From Bradyrhizobium sp. WSM471 (lineage in GTDB: Bacteria > Pseudomonadota > Alphaproteobacteria > Rhizobiales > Xanthobacteraceae), in NCBI RefSeq assembly GCF_000244915.1, contig NZ_CM001442.1, positions 1,736,001 through 1,800,000 on the forward strand: 64,000 nucleotides of DNA, in the 5' to 3' direction. This document shows, one piece after another, positions 8,773 to 18,268 of the stretch. The first letter of the stretch is position 1; every line of letters begins with the position of its first letter. Made by a program: the position numbers and the translations under genes. The notes beneath the pieces are model-generated. The model was not told the origin of the DNA, ran no database searches, and saw only the letters and a program-made list of their open reading frames with translations.

Positions 8773-9741
8773 GTGGCGATCCATTCATTTCATTCGGAAG
8801 CCGAGTTGCGCGGAGCGCGCATGCTCCGCACAGCGCTGGGCTCGGCCATCGCAGGCTTTCTGGAAGATCCGTCCGTCGTTGAGGTGATGCTGAACCCCGA
8901 TGGCCGGCTGTGGATCGATCGGCTGTCGAGCGGCCTTACCGATACCGGCGAGAGTCTATCAGCTGCCGACGGCGAGCGAATTGTACGGCTGGTCGCGCAC
9001 TATGTGGGCGCTGAGGTTCATGCCGGCTCGCCCCGAATCTCGGCTGAGCTGCCGGAAACGGGAGAACGTTTCGAAGGTTTGTTGCCGCCGGTCGTCGCCG
9101 CGCCGGCCTTCGCGATCCGCAAACCTGCGGTCGCTGTCTTCGGCCTGGACGACTATGTCGCTGCCGGCATCATGAACTCGGCGCAGGCGAACGCGCTTCG
9201 TGATGCGGTTGCCGCGCGCAAGAACATCCTGGTCGCCGGTGGCACATCGACCGGCAAGACGACGCTGACGAACGCGCTTCTGGCGGAGGTGGCCAAAGGT
9301 TCGGATCGCATCGTTCTTATTGAAGATACGCGGGAGCTTCAGTGCACGGCGCCGAACCTCGTGGCATTGCGCACCAAGGATGGCGTGGTCTCACTGTCCG
9401 AACTTGTGCGCTCGTCGCTTCGCCTGCGCCCTGATCGTATCCCGATTGGCGAGGTGCGCGGAGCCGAGGCGCTCGATCTGCTTAAAGCCTGGGGGACTGG
9501 ACATCCCGGCGGAATCGGCACGATCCACGCCGGCACCGCGCTTGGTGTGCTCCGCCGGCTCGAGCAGCTCATCCAGGAGGCCGTCGTCACGGTCCCGCGC
9601 GCGCTGATCGCCGAGACCATCAACGTCATCGCCGTGCTCTCTGGCCGTGGTGCCGAACGGCATTTGAGCGAACTCGCTTCTGTCACCGGGCTTGGACCAT
9701 CAGGCGACTACACCCTTTCGAAAATCGGAGATCAATCATGA
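8773..9741 (+). CDS. trbB: Conjugal transfer ATPase TrbB (VirB11 family)
   Basis: A 322-residue traffic ATPase of the type IV secretion system, cytoplasmic at the inner membrane, that energises pilus assembly and DNA transfer. Walker A is GGTSTGKTT at about residues 156-164. The Asp box follows (LIEDTRELQ), then the Walker B-like stretch with the typical [21 protein letters not shown] and the conserved GTIHA. Length is normal for the family. It starts with GTG at 8773 and its stop overlaps the trbC ATG (ATGA), so translation is coupled. It is the first gene of a ten-gene trb operon preceded by the palindrome at 8727. Confidence 0.95.
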   Translation: MAIHSFHSEAELRGARMLRTALGSAIAGFLEDPSVVEVMLNPDGRLWIDRLSSGLTDTGESLSAADGERIVRLVAHYVGAEVHAGSPRISAELPETGERFEGLLPPVVAAPAFAIRKPAVAVFGLDDYVAAGIMNSAQANALRDAVAARKNILVAGGTSTGKTTLTNALLAEVAKGSDRIVLIEDTRELQCTAPNLVALRTKDGVVSLSELVRSSLRLRPDRIPIGEVRGAEALDLLKAWGTGHPGGIGTIHAGTALGVLRRLEQLIQEAVVTVPRALIAETINVIAVLSGRGAERHLSELASVTGLGPSGDYTLSKIGDQS

Positions 9742-10064
9742 ACGTAGGATCATCTCTCGGGCGAGGTTTCACATCAGTTGCGGCATTCGCTTGTCTGTAC
9801 CTGGCCAGCGTGCCGGCCTGGGCCGCCGGCTCGAACATGCCCTGGGAGCAGCCGCTCAACCAGATCCTGCAATCGGTCGAAGGACCCGTCGCCAAGATCA
9901 TCGCGGTCATCATCATCATCGTGACCGGTCTTTCGCTTGCATTCGGCGACACCTCGGGCGGCTTCCGGCGGCTGATCCAGATCGTGTTTGGTCTGTCGAT
10001 CGCATTTGCCGCCTCGAGCTTCTTCCTTTCGTTCTTCTCGTTCGGCGGCGGGGTGGTGATCTGA
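9738..10064 (+). CDS. trbC: Conjugal transfer pilin TrbC
   Basis: A 108-residue VirB2-like prepilin: signal peptide ending near AWAAG, then two hydrophobic helices (IIAVIIIIVTGLSLAFG and a C-terminal ILSIAFAASSFFLSFFSF-like segment) separated by a short polar loop with GGFRRL. It would be processed into the pilus subunit. It overlaps trbB upstream and shares its TGATG stop/start with trbD. Confidence 0.9.
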   Translation: MNVGSSLGRGFTSVAAFACLYLASVPAWAAGSNMPWEQPLNQILQSVEGPVAKIIAVIIIIVTGLSLAFGDTSGGFRRLIQIVFGLSIAFAASSFFLSFFSFGGGVVI

Positions 10065-10327
10065 TGGATGAGCCAGTCCCGGGCTTTGTCGCCCCTGTCC
10101 ACCGTGCGCTGACCGAGCCGATCCTGATGGGCGGTGCACCGCGATCGGTTGCCATTCTCAACGGCACATTGGCCGCCGCACTCGGCCTCGGTCTGCGCTT
10201 GTGGCTTGCCGGCCTCCTGCTGGCGTTCATTGGCCACATGGCCGCGGTCTGGGCCGCAAAACGCGATCCGGAATTCGTCGAAGTCGTGCGCCGGCACGTT
10301 CGGGTTCCCGGTCACCTCAGCGCTTGA
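10064..10327 (+). CDS. trbD: Conjugal transfer protein TrbD
   Basis: An 87-residue VirB3-like inner-membrane protein. The N-terminus (PVHRALTEPILMGGAPR) is the family signature, followed by two hydrophobic segments and a short charged tail. It sits between the pilin and the VirB4-type ATPase, the usual place. The start ATG at 10064 overlaps the trbC stop; a longer frame exists upstream but ignores this coupling. Confidence 0.9.
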   Translation: MDEPVPGFVAPVHRALTEPILMGGAPRSVAILNGTLAAALGLGLRLWLAGLLLAFIGHMAAVWAAKRDPEFVEVVRRHVRVPGHLSA

Positions 10328-10337
10328 GAATAGTCCC

Positions 10338-12779
10338 ATGATGAATCTTGCCGAATACCGCCGCTCGAATACGCGCCTTGCCGACTTCCTGCCCTGGGCC
10401 GCGCTCGTCGACGAGGGAATTGTTTTGAACAAGGATGGCTCGTTTCAGCGGACGGCGCGGTTCAGGGGACCGGATCTCGACAGTTCCGTGCCGGCTGAGC
10501 TTGTTGCGGTCGCAAGCCGGCTGAACAACGCGCTCCGGCGTCTCGGATCGGGCTGGGCGGTTTTCGTCGAGGCGCAACGGCATTCGGCAGGGCGCTATCC
10601 GCCCGACACATTCCCGGATGTCGCATCCGCCTTGGTGGATGCGGAGCGGAAAGCGCAATTCGAGGAGGCCGGCAGCCATTATGAATCGAGCTACTACCTC
10701 ACCTTCCTTTATCTGCCGCCTGCAGAGAGTGCAGCTGTGGCCGAGCGTCTCCTGTACGAGGGCGGCCATCGCAGCGCGGGAGCGGATGCGCGCGAGGTGC
10801 TGAGTGGCTTCGTCGACCGGACCAACCGCGTGCTGCAGCTCGTTGAGGGCTTTATGCCGGAATGCGGCTGGCTCGATGACGAGGCAACGCTCACCTACCT
10901 GCAGTCGACGGTGTCGACCAAGCGGCATCGTGTTCGGGTGCCGGAAATCCCGATGTATCTCGATGCGCTGCTTGCCGATCAGCCGCTGACAGGCGGGCTT
11001 GAGCCGATGCTGGGTGACGCGCATGTGCGTGTCCTGACGGTTGTGGGGTTTCCGAGCGCGACGACGCCCGGGATCCTCGATGATCTCAACCGCCTCGCAT
11101 TCCCGTACCGTTGGTCCACGCGGGCGATCATGCTCGACAAGACCGATGCTCTAAAACTCCTGACCAGGATCAGGCGGCAATGGTTTGCCAAGCGCAAGTC
11201 GATTGCCGCGATCCTGAAGGAGGTGATGACGAACGAGGCGTCCACGCTTCTGGACACCGATGCCCACAACAAGGCTTTGGATGCAGATCACGCGCTCCAG
11301 GAGCTCGGCTCGGATCAGATTGGAGAGGCCTTTGTGACGGCAACGGTCACGGTTTGGGACAGGGATCCGCACGCGGCGGACGAAAAGCTACGCCTCGTTG
11401 AAAAGGTGATCCAGGGCCGGGACTTTACCTCAATGGCCGAGACAGTGAATGCCGTTGAGGCCTGGCTCGGCAGCCTGCCGGGACAGGTCTATGCAAACGT
11501 GCGCCAGCCGCCGGTGTCGACGCTGAATCTCGCCCACATGATCCCGCTCTCGGCGGTCTGGGCGGGAGAGGTGAGGGACCATCATTTCAAGGCGCCTCCA
11601 CTGTTCTTCGGCAAGACGGAAGGATCGACCCCTTTTCGCTTCTCGCTCCATGTCGGCGATGTCGGACACACTCTGATCGTTGGACCGACCGGCGCCGGGA
11701 AATCGGTGCTGCTCGCACTGATGGCACTGCAGTTCCGGCGATATCCGGCCGCTCAGATCTTTGCCTTTGACTTCGGCGGGTCGATCCGCGCGGCGGCGAT
11801 CGCCATGGGAGGCGACTGGCATGATCTCGGCGGCGCGGTTGGCGGAGACTCGGCAGAATTCGTGGCGCTCCAGCCGCTTGCGCGCATCGACGATGTCGCG
11901 GAGCGCGGTTGGGCAGCCGATTGGATAGCATCGATTCTTGCGCGCGAGCGCATCGAGGTCACGCCCGAGACCAAGGATCATGTCTGGTCGGCCTTGACCT
12001 CGCTCGCCTCAGCGCCAGTTCGGGAGCGGACGCTGACGGGCTTGTCCGTTCTTCTGCAGTCCAATGCCTTGAAGCGCGCGCTGCAACCCTATTGCCTCGG
12101 CGGTCCATTTGAGCGGCTGCTGGATGCCGAAGGTGAACGGCTGGGAGAGACCTCCGTCCAGGTGTTTGAGACTGACGGGTTGATCGGGACCGGTGTCGCG
12201 CCGGCGGTTCTCTCCTATTTGTTCCACCGGATTGAGGATCGCTTCGACGGCCGTCCGACCCTTCTCATCATCGATGAGGGCTGGCTTGCGCTGGACGATG
12301 CCGATTTTGCCGGCAAGCTCCGCGAATGGCTGAAGACGCTGCGCAAGAAGAACGCCTCCGTCGTATTTGCGACCCAGTCGCTGGCCGATATCGATGGCTC
12401 CGCAATTGCGCCCGCAATTATCGAGAGCTGCCCGACCCGGATCCTGCTTCCCAATGACCGCGCGATCGAGCCGCAAATCATGGCGGTCTACCGGCGCTTT
12501 GGACTGAATGACCGGCAGATCGAGATCCTCGCCCGCGCGACGCCAAAGCGCGACTACTACTGCCAGTCGCGCCGGGGCAACCGCCTGTTCGAGCTTGGTC
12601 TTGGCGAAATCGCGCTGGCTTTTGCGGCCGCGTCGTCCAAGACCGACCAGGCTCTCATCGAGCGGGTTCTTGAGGAGCACGGACGAGACGATTTCGTCAC
12701 CGGCTGGCTCAAGGCGCGCGACCTCGGCTGGGCCTGCAATCTCATTCCGCAGCTTGCCAAGGAAGGTGGCTTGTCATGA
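10338..12779 (+). CDS. trbE: Conjugal transfer ATPase TrbE (VirB4 family)
   Basis: About 813 residues from the ATG at 10338 (MMNLAEYRRS); the upstream extension overlaps trbD and is discarded. The N-terminal CagE/TrbE/VirB domain is followed by an AAA+ core with Walker A GPTGAGKS at about 449-456 and Walker B LLIIDEGWLAL at about 642-652. It powers pilin extraction and substrate transfer at the inner membrane. The last four bases overlap the trbJ ATG. Length matches full-length TrbE proteins and no frameshift is seen. Confidence 0.95.
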   Translation: MMNLAEYRRSNTRLADFLPWAALVDEGIVLNKDGSFQRTARFRGPDLDSSVPAELVAVASRLNNALRRLGSGWAVFVEAQRHSAGRYPPDTFPDVASALVDAERKAQFEEAGSHYESSYYLTFLYLPPAESAAVAERLLYEGGHRSAGADAREVLSGFVDRTNRVLQLVEGFMPECGWLDDEATLTYLQSTVSTKRHRVRVPEIPMYLDALLADQPLTGGLEPMLGDAHVRVLTVVGFPSATTPGILDDLNRLAFPYRWSTRAIMLDKTDALKLLTRIRRQWFAKRKSIAAILKEVMTNEASTLLDTDAHNKALDADHALQELGSDQIGEAFVTATVTVWDRDPHAADEKLRLVEKVIQGRDFTSMAETVNAVEAWLGSLPGQVYANVRQPPVSTLNLAHMIPLSAVWAGEVRDHHFKAPPLFFGKTEGSTPFRFSLHVGDVGHTLIVGPTGAGKSVLLALMALQFRRYPAAQIFAFDFGGSIRAAAIAMGGDWHDLGGAVGGDSAEFVALQPLARIDDVAERGWAADWIASILARERIEVTPETKDHVWSALTSLASAPVRERTLTGLSVLLQSNALKRALQPYCLGGPFERLLDAEGERLGETSVQVFETDGLIGTGVAPAVLSYLFHRIEDRFDGRPTLLIIDEGWLALDDADFAGKLREWLKTLRKKNASVVFATQSLADIDGSAIAPAIIESCPTRILLPNDRAIEPQIMAVYRRFGLNDRQIEILARATPKRDYYCQSRRGNRLFELGLGEIALAFAAASSKTDQALIERVLEEHGRDDFVTGWLKARDLGWACNLIPQLAKEGGLS

Positions 12780-13510
12780 AACGTCTCCGTCCGCTGCTGG
12801 CAGCAAGTATCATCGCAATTAGCCTGACCCAAGCGCCCCGGGAAGGAAAGGCACAGTGGATCGTGTTCGATCCCAACAACTACGTACAAAATGTGCTGAC
12901 GGCCGCGCGCGAGCTGCAGCAGATCAACAACCAGATCACTTCGCTGCAAAACCAAGCGCAGATGTTGATCAATCAGGCGAAGAATCTGGCCAACCTGCCG
13001 TACTCATCCTTGCAGCAGCTCGAGCAATCGGTCCAGCGCACGCAGCAGCTGCTTAGTCAAGCGCAGCGCATTGCCTACGATGTCCAGCAGATCGATCGCG
13101 CGTTCTCGACAACTTATGCGCCGGCATCCGCGAGCATGTCCAATGGGCTCCTCGTCGCCAACGCCCAGACACGCTGGCAGAATGCGGTTTCCGGCCTGCA
13201 GGACGCCATGCGGGTGCAGGCAACCGTCGTCGGCAATCTCGATACCAACCGCACCCAGATGTCGGCCCTGGTCACGGCGAGCCAGAGCGCGTCAGGGGCT
13301 CTGCAGGCAAGTCAGGCCGGCAACCAGCTCCTTGCGCTGCAAGCTCAGCAGCTTGCGGACCTCACGGCCACCGTTGCCGCGCAAGGGCGTGCGCAATCGC
13401 TCGAATCCGCGCAACGGGCCGTCGCTCAGGATCAGGGCAGGGAGCAGCTGCGGCGCTTTCTGACCCAAGGTCAGGGCTATCAACCGACAACCGTGCAGAT
13501 GTTCCACTGA
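12776..13510 (+). CDS. trbJ: Conjugal transfer protein TrbJ
   Basis: 244 residues. A signal peptide (ending about residue 26) leads to a periplasmic, strongly Gln-rich coiled-coil protein (stretches such as ELQQINNQITSLQNQ and QLLSQAQRIAYDVQQ). It is the VirB5-like minor pilus component in Trb systems. Overlaps at both ends (ATGA with trbE, TGATG with trbK) show it belongs to the operon. Confidence 0.92.
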   Translation: MKRLRPLLAASIIAISLTQAPREGKAQWIVFDPNNYVQNVLTAARELQQINNQITSLQNQAQMLINQAKNLANLPYSSLQQLEQSVQRTQQLLSQAQRIAYDVQQIDRAFSTTYAPASASMSNGLLVANAQTRWQNAVSGLQDAMRVQATVVGNLDTNRTQMSALVTASQSASGALQASQAGNQLLALQAQQLADLTATVAAQGRAQSLESAQRAVAQDQGREQLRRFLTQGQGYQPTTVQMFH

Positions 13511-13881
13511 TGATGAACAACAGATTTGAACGGCTGCCGATGGCGGTGGCAGTTAGCCTCACAGTCCTGGTCGTCGCCGCCTGCGCCATTCGCCTGCGCG
13601 GCGACGATAGCGCGACCCAATCTTCCGCCTCGCCCGCTGCGAAGCCCGATCCGACGGCGGCAAAGCTCGAGCAATGCCGCTCCGTCACCTACGAGCAGAG
13701 AGAGGCTCTGCTCGAATGCCAGAGGATCTGGGCGGAACGGCGCAGCCAGTTCTTTGGGAAAAGTGGATCGGTAGACGGTGATAGCGGGGTAGGCGCCGCG
13801 CCATTTTCCTCGCCTGTGCCGCGCAAGGACGAAAGCCGTCTCCCGTCGCTCTCACCCTCCATTCCAAGCCAAAGCGAGTGA
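13510..13881 (+). CDS. trbK: Putative entry-exclusion protein TrbK-alt
   Basis: 123 residues with one N-terminal hydrophobic segment ending in VVAACA (possible lipoprotein-type Cys), followed by a short charged domain with LEQCRSVTYEQREALLECQRIW and a disordered Pro/Ser tail. The small size, the CRSV..E..L.EC pattern and the position between trbJ and trbL match the alternative TrbK family of rhizobial systems, thought to exclude redundant conjugation. The function is known for the family only and not demonstrated. Confidence 0.75.
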   Translation: MMNNRFERLPMAVAVSLTVLVVAACAIRLRGDDSATQSSASPAAKPDPTAAKLEQCRSVTYEQREALLECQRIWAERRSQFFGKSGSVDGDSGVGAAPFSSPVPRKDESRLPSLSPSIPSQSE

Positions 13882-13884
13882 GCA

Positions 13885-15120
13885 ATGGGCGGCACCTCCG
13901 TCATCGACCAGTTCCTGGAAACCTTCACCCGCTATATCGATTCCGGTTTCGGCCTGGTCGGGGGCGAAGTCGGCTATCTCGCGACCACCTTGGTTGCAAT
14001 CGACCTTACCCTCGCCGGCCTGTTCTGGTCCCTCGGAAGTGATGAGGAGATTGTTGCCCGGCTCGTCAAGAAAATCTTGTTTGTCGGTGTTTTTGCCTAC
14101 CTGATCAGCAATTGGAATAGCCTCGCGCGCATCATCTTCGAGAGCTTTGCTGGTCTCGGCCTCAAGGCCTCGGGCACGAGCCTGTCATCGGCAGATTTCT
14201 TGCGGCCAGGCCGGATCGCGCAAGTGGGGCTCGATGCCGGCCGTCCGATCCTGGACTCGATCTCGGGGCTGATGGGGTATGTCAGCTTTTTCGAGAATTT
14301 CGTCCAGATCGCGGTCCTGCTGTTCGCCTGGATCGTGGTGTTGCTGGCCTTCTTTATTCTCGCCATCCAGCTCTTCGTCACGCTGATCGAGTTCAAGCTG
14401 ACGACGCTTGCAGGTTTCGTCCTGATCCCCTTCGGTCTGTTCGGCAAGACCGCCTTTGCGGCCGAACGGGTGCTGGGCAACGTCATCTCCTCCGGCATCA
14501 AGGTTTTGGTCCTCGCCGTCATCGTCGGCATCGGATCGACCTTATTCTCGCAGTTCACGGCAGGTTTCGGCGGCAATCAGCCGAGCATCGAGAACGCGAT
14601 GGCGCTGGTGCTCGGCGCTCTCGCCTTGTTGGGCCTCGGCATTTTCGGACCCGGGATTGCCAACGGCATCGTCTCCGGAGGTCCGCAGCTCGGTGCAGGC
14701 AGCGCCGTCGGGACGGGACTTGCCGCGGGTGGAGTCGTCGCGGCTGGCGCTGGCCTTGCCGCCGGCGCTGCCGGTCTCGCCGGCGGCGCGATTGCAGGCT
14801 CGCTACGGGGTGGAAGCGCGATTGCAAGTGGCACCATGAGCGTGTTTCGGTCGGGAAGTCAGTCCGGCTCCGAGGCGAGCGCGTCCGGCGCCGCAAGTCC
14901 CTTGCGTTCGGTCGCAGCTGGTCGTGGTGGACCGGCGAGCGATGCCGGTAAGGGGGAGGGGGATTCCTCGAGAGCTTCCGACAGTGCGCCCGCCTGGGTT
15001 CGGCGCATGAAGAGAGCGCAGACGATCAGTCATGGCGCATCAGCGGCAACGCACGCGATCCGTTCGGGTGATCACGGAGGCGGCGGCGGATCTGTCGACC
15101 TCTCGCAAGAGGATCACTGA
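13885..15120 (+). CDS. trbL: Conjugal transfer protein TrbL (VirB6-like)
   Basis: 411 residues with a polytopic inner-membrane core (about six helices between residues 25 and 265), then a Gly/Ala-rich membrane stretch and a long low-complexity Ser/Gly/Ala tail ending in polar residues. TrbL forms part of the inner-membrane channel through which the DNA-protein complex passes. The start is an ATG at 13885, three bases after the trbK stop. The variable tail is common in this family. Confidence 0.92.
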   Translation: MGGTSVIDQFLETFTRYIDSGFGLVGGEVGYLATTLVAIDLTLAGLFWSLGSDEEIVARLVKKILFVGVFAYLISNWNSLARIIFESFAGLGLKASGTSLSSADFLRPGRIAQVGLDAGRPILDSISGLMGYVSFFENFVQIAVLLFAWIVVLLAFFILAIQLFVTLIEFKLTTLAGFVLIPFGLFGKTAFAAERVLGNVISSGIKVLVLAVIVGIGSTLFSQFTAGFGGNQPSIENAMALVLGALALLGLGIFGPGIANGIVSGGPQLGAGSAVGTGLAAGGVVAAGAGLAAGAAGLAGGAIAGSLRGGSAIASGTMSVFRSGSQSGSEASASGAASPLRSVAAGRGGPASDAGKGEGDSSRASDSAPAWVRRMKRAQTISHGASAATHAIRSGDHGGGGGSVDLSQEDH

Positions 15121-15160
15121 CGCCTCCTTTCGAATTCCCGCCATCTCTTGAGGTCAAGCA

Positions 15161-15841
15161 ATGTTCAAACGATCGGCTGTTCACTATGGCCGCACGCCAG
15201 AAGCCATCACTCCCTATCAACGCGCAGCCCAGGTCTGGGATGATCGCATTGGGTCTGCGCGCGTGCAGGCCAAGAACTGGCGCCTGATGGCCTTTGGCTG
15301 CCTCTTCTTATCAGCCGGCTTTGCCGGCGCCCTGGTCTGGCAATCCGCGCACGGGACGATCACGCCCTGGGTGGTCGAGGTCGATCAATTGGGGGAAGCG
15401 AAAGCCGTTGCTCCGGCAAATGCAGGCTATCAACCGACCGATCCGCAAATAGCCTTTCACCTGGCGCGCTTCATCGAGCATGTGCGTGGCCTGCCGATGG
15501 ACGCCATTGTCCTGCGCGAAAACTGGCTCCACGCCTACGACTTTACAACCGATCGCGGTGCGGCCGCACTGAATGACTACGCCCGCAACAACGATCCATT
15601 CGCCAAGCTCGGCAAGACGCAAATTGCGATCGAGGTCTCGAGCGTCATTCGGGCATCCCCTGAGAGCTTTCGCCTCGCTTGGGTCGAACGCCGCTACGAC
15701 AACGGTCAGCTTGCTGCAACCGAGCGGTGGAGCGCGATCGTCAGCGTCATCGTGGAGATGCCTCGCGATCTCGATCGCCTACGCAAAAATCCCCTTGGCA
15801 TCTACGTGAATGCCATCAACTGGTCGAAGGAGCTGGGCTAG
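15161..15841 (+). CDS. trbF: Conjugal transfer protein TrbF (VirB8-like)
   Basis: 226 residues: a short cytoplasmic N-terminus with the conserved TPYQRAAQVWDDRIGSAR, one transmembrane helix at about residues 45-65, and a periplasmic VirB8-type domain. It is an inner-membrane assembly factor of the type IV channel. A 40-base gap separates it from trbL. Confidence 0.93.
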   Translation: MFKRSAVHYGRTPEAITPYQRAAQVWDDRIGSARVQAKNWRLMAFGCLFLSAGFAGALVWQSAHGTITPWVVEVDQLGEAKAVAPANAGYQPTDPQIAFHLARFIEHVRGLPMDAIVLRENWLHAYDFTTDRGAAALNDYARNNDPFAKLGKTQIAIEVSSVIRASPESFRLAWVERRYDNGQLAATERWSAIVSVIVEMPRDLDRLRKNPLGIYVNAINWSKELG

Positions 15842-15843
15842 TC

Positions 15844-16818
15844 ATGCCGTCAGGTCTCGTTATTGCGTCACAGAGGGGCCGCCCGAGCCTGGCTCTGGCT
15901 CTCATGATTGGTGTGTCCACCCTTGGCGGTTGCACCACGTTCAAACCGCCGCAAATTAGTTACGATAGCGACGTCCCGCCAGCTCCAGATCTGCCGGCGC
16001 TTGCCGACGATCGGCCGCGGCCGCTGCATGTCCCACCGGCCTGGAAGGCGGCCCGCGGCGGCAAGAACGCGGAAGCCAAGGAGCCGATTGAACGGATTGA
16101 GACCGCGAATGACGCCGCACGTGTGCAGCCGCGGAAGGCTGGCTACTTCAATGCGGTGCAGGTGTTTTCGTATAGTCCGGGCGCTCTCTATCAGGTCTAT
16201 GCCGCTCCGGGGCAGATCACGGACATTGCGCTGGAGCCCGGTGAGCAGCTGATCGGCTCGGGACCGGTCGCCGCCGGTGACACCGCCCGCTGGGTGTTCG
16301 GCGACACCGAAAGCGGCAGCGGCGACACGCGACGTGTGCACATCATGGTGAAGCCGACACGTCCGACGATCGAGACCAATCTCGTCGTCAACACCGACCG
16401 CCGCACTTACCTGATGGAACTGCGCTCCCGGGAAAAGCCCTACATGCCACAGGTCGCGTGGTTCTATCCGGAGGACCGGACCGCGCGTGGTCGAGCTCTG
16501 CCGCCCACACCCGTCATCCCGGATCAGGCGCAGCGCCGTTACCGCTACGCCATCGAGGGAGACAGCCCGCCCTGGCGTCCTGTCAATGCCTATGACGATG
16601 GGCGCAAGGTTTACATCGAGTTTTCGCCCGGCGTCGGCCAGGGCGAGATGCCGCCGCTGTTCGTGATCGGGCCTGATGGCAAGACCGAGCTCGTCAACTA
16701 TCGCGCTTACGGCAATGTGCTGATCGTCGATCGGCTGTTCGCGGCCGCGGAACTGAGGTTGGGGGAGGAGCACCAGCAGAAGGTCAGGATCGTCCGAACC
16801 GACGGGAGGTCGCTATGA
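15844..16818 (+). CDS. trbG: Conjugal transfer lipoprotein TrbG (VirB9-like)
   Basis: About 324 residues from the ATG at 15844, two bases after the trbF stop; a longer upstream frame runs through trbF and is rejected. The N-terminus has a lipobox-like signal (GVSTLGGC). The mature part shows VirB9/TrbG beta-domain features, including ALYQVYAAPGQITDIALEPGE and the C-terminal PLFVIGPDGKTELVNYRAYG. It forms the outer-membrane ring with TrbI. The stop overlaps the trbI start. Confidence 0.93.
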   Translation: MPSGLVIASQRGRPSLALALMIGVSTLGGCTTFKPPQISYDSDVPPAPDLPALADDRPRPLHVPPAWKAARGGKNAEAKEPIERIETANDAARVQPRKAGYFNAVQVFSYSPGALYQVYAAPGQITDIALEPGEQLIGSGPVAAGDTARWVFGDTESGSGDTRRVHIMVKPTRPTIETNLVVNTDRRTYLMELRSREKPYMPQVAWFYPEDRTARGRALPPTPVIPDQAQRRYRYAIEGDSPPWRPVNAYDDGRKVYIEFSPGVGQGEMPPLFVIGPDGKTELVNYRAYGNVLIVDRLFAAAELRLGEEHQQKVRIVRTDGRSL

Positions 16819-18020
16819 CAGAGACTGGCCAGCCGAATGACACACCCAAGAACCCTCCGCGAGTCAAACCGCCGGAAGATATCGCCGAAACCCTTCGGCT
16901 CCGGCCGGAACGGCCGCAAGTTACGCGCCTATCGCGCAAGGTGCTTGCGGGTGGTAGCGCCCTTTTGCTGCTGCTCATCTCTGGTGCGGTCTTCTGGGCT
17001 CTGCAGCAGAAGCGATCACGCACGCCGGCCGCCAAGGAGCTTTACGCGACCGACCACCACAACGTCGCCGATCAGCTTGCAACCTTGCCGAAGGACTATG
17101 CTGAGATCCCGAAGGAGGTGCCGCGCCTTGGACCACCTTTACCCGGCGATCTTGGCCGGCCGATCGTTGCAGCACAGGGCTCTTCGACGGCCAGCCCGCT
17201 GGGTATTGACGCGGAACAGCAGCGCGTCAATCAGGAGAGCGAGGCGGCACGCACCAGCAAGGTGTTTGCCAGCACGAACGTCCGCGCACAGGCCACTGTC
17301 ACATCGCCAAGTGAAGCCCCATCAAATGCAGCGCCATCATCCGACGAAGCATTTTCCCAGAATGGTCAGGATCGAAAACTTGCATTCGTCAGTGCTTCCG
17401 TTGACCGTCGAACCACCAGTCACGATCGCCTGGCAAGACCGGTCTCTCCCTTTGTGGTCCAGGCGGGAACGGTCATTCCGGCCGCTCTTATCACGGGGAT
17501 TCGGTCCGACCTGCCTGGGCAGATCACGGCCCAAGTCACAGAAGCGGTATACGATTCCCCTACCGGACGAGCTCGCCTTATCCCGCAAGGAGCCCGGTTG
17601 ATCGGGACGTATGATAGCCAAGTCGCATTTGGCCAATCGCGCGTGCTCCTGGTGTGGACGCGCCTCATCATGCCAAATGGGCGGTCGATCGTGCTGGAGC
17701 GGCAGCCGGGCGCAGATGCCGCGGGCTACTCTGGGCTTGAGGATGAGGTCGACAACCATTGGAAGGAGCTGTTGGGGGCCGCTGCGCTTTCGACGCTGCT
17801 CGCCGTCGGCACCGAGGTGAATTCCGGATCGGATACGGGTAGCATCAACAGCGACCTCATCGCTGCGCTCCGCCGCGGGGCGGGGGACTCGATGAACCAG
17901 ACGGGCCAGCAGGTGGTCCGCCGCAATCTCAACATCCAGCCGACTTTGACGATTCGTCCGGGATTTCCGGTGCGGGTGATCGTCAACCGTGACCTGGTGC
18001 TCGAACCATACAGAGGCTGA
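16815..18020 (+). CDS. trbI: Conjugal transfer protein TrbI (VirB10-like)
   Basis: 401 residues with a cytoplasmic Pro-rich N-terminus, one transmembrane helix at about residues 40-60, a linker with low complexity, and a C-terminal VirB10 domain (VQAGTVIPAALITGIRSDLPG; later GFPVRVIVNRDLVL). It bridges the inner and outer membrane. It is the last trb gene; the DUF2274 frame follows after 5 bases. Confidence 0.94.
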   Translation: MTETGQPNDTPKNPPRVKPPEDIAETLRLRPERPQVTRLSRKVLAGGSALLLLLISGAVFWALQQKRSRTPAAKELYATDHHNVADQLATLPKDYAEIPKEVPRLGPPLPGDLGRPIVAAQGSSTASPLGIDAEQQRVNQESEAARTSKVFASTNVRAQATVTSPSEAPSNAAPSSDEAFSQNGQDRKLAFVSASVDRRTTSHDRLARPVSPFVVQAGTVIPAALITGIRSDLPGQITAQVTEAVYDSPTGRARLIPQGARLIGTYDSQVAFGQSRVLLVWTRLIMPNGRSIVLERQPGADAAGYSGLEDEVDNHWKELLGAAALSTLLAVGTEVNSGSDTGSINSDLIAALRRGAGDSMNQTGQQVVRRNLNIQPTLTIRPGFPVRVIVNRDLVLEPYRG

Positions 18021-18025
18021 AGACG

Positions 18026-18268
18026 ATGACAAAGCTTAAACTTGGAGCGATCGAAGACGATAAGCCGATCAAGATTACGCATGAACTCCCGGCGAGCGTG
18101 CACAGGGATCTCGTGGCATATTCCGAAATCCTTGCACAAGAGAGCGGACAGCCGATCGGGGAGCCGGCGAAACTGATTGCACCCATGTTGGCACGGTTCA
18201 TGGCAGCGGACAGAAGTTTTCGGAAGGCTCGACGGGCCCGTCAACATCCGAGCGGAGGCGAGGGATAG
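18026..18268 (+). CDS. DUF2274 domain protein
   Basis: 80 residues. The KLKLGAIEDDKPIKITHELP start and the following helices match the DUF2274 family, small proteins almost always found just after trbI; their job is unknown. The sequence resembles a short DNA-binding or antitoxin-like fold (strand then two helices), which is only a suggestion. It begins 5 bases after trbI and overlaps the convergent LysR gene by 28 bases. Confidence 0.85.
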   Translation: MTKLKLGAIEDDKPIKITHELPASVHRDLVAYSEILAQESGQPIGEPAKLIAPMLARFMAADRSFRKARRARQHPSGGEG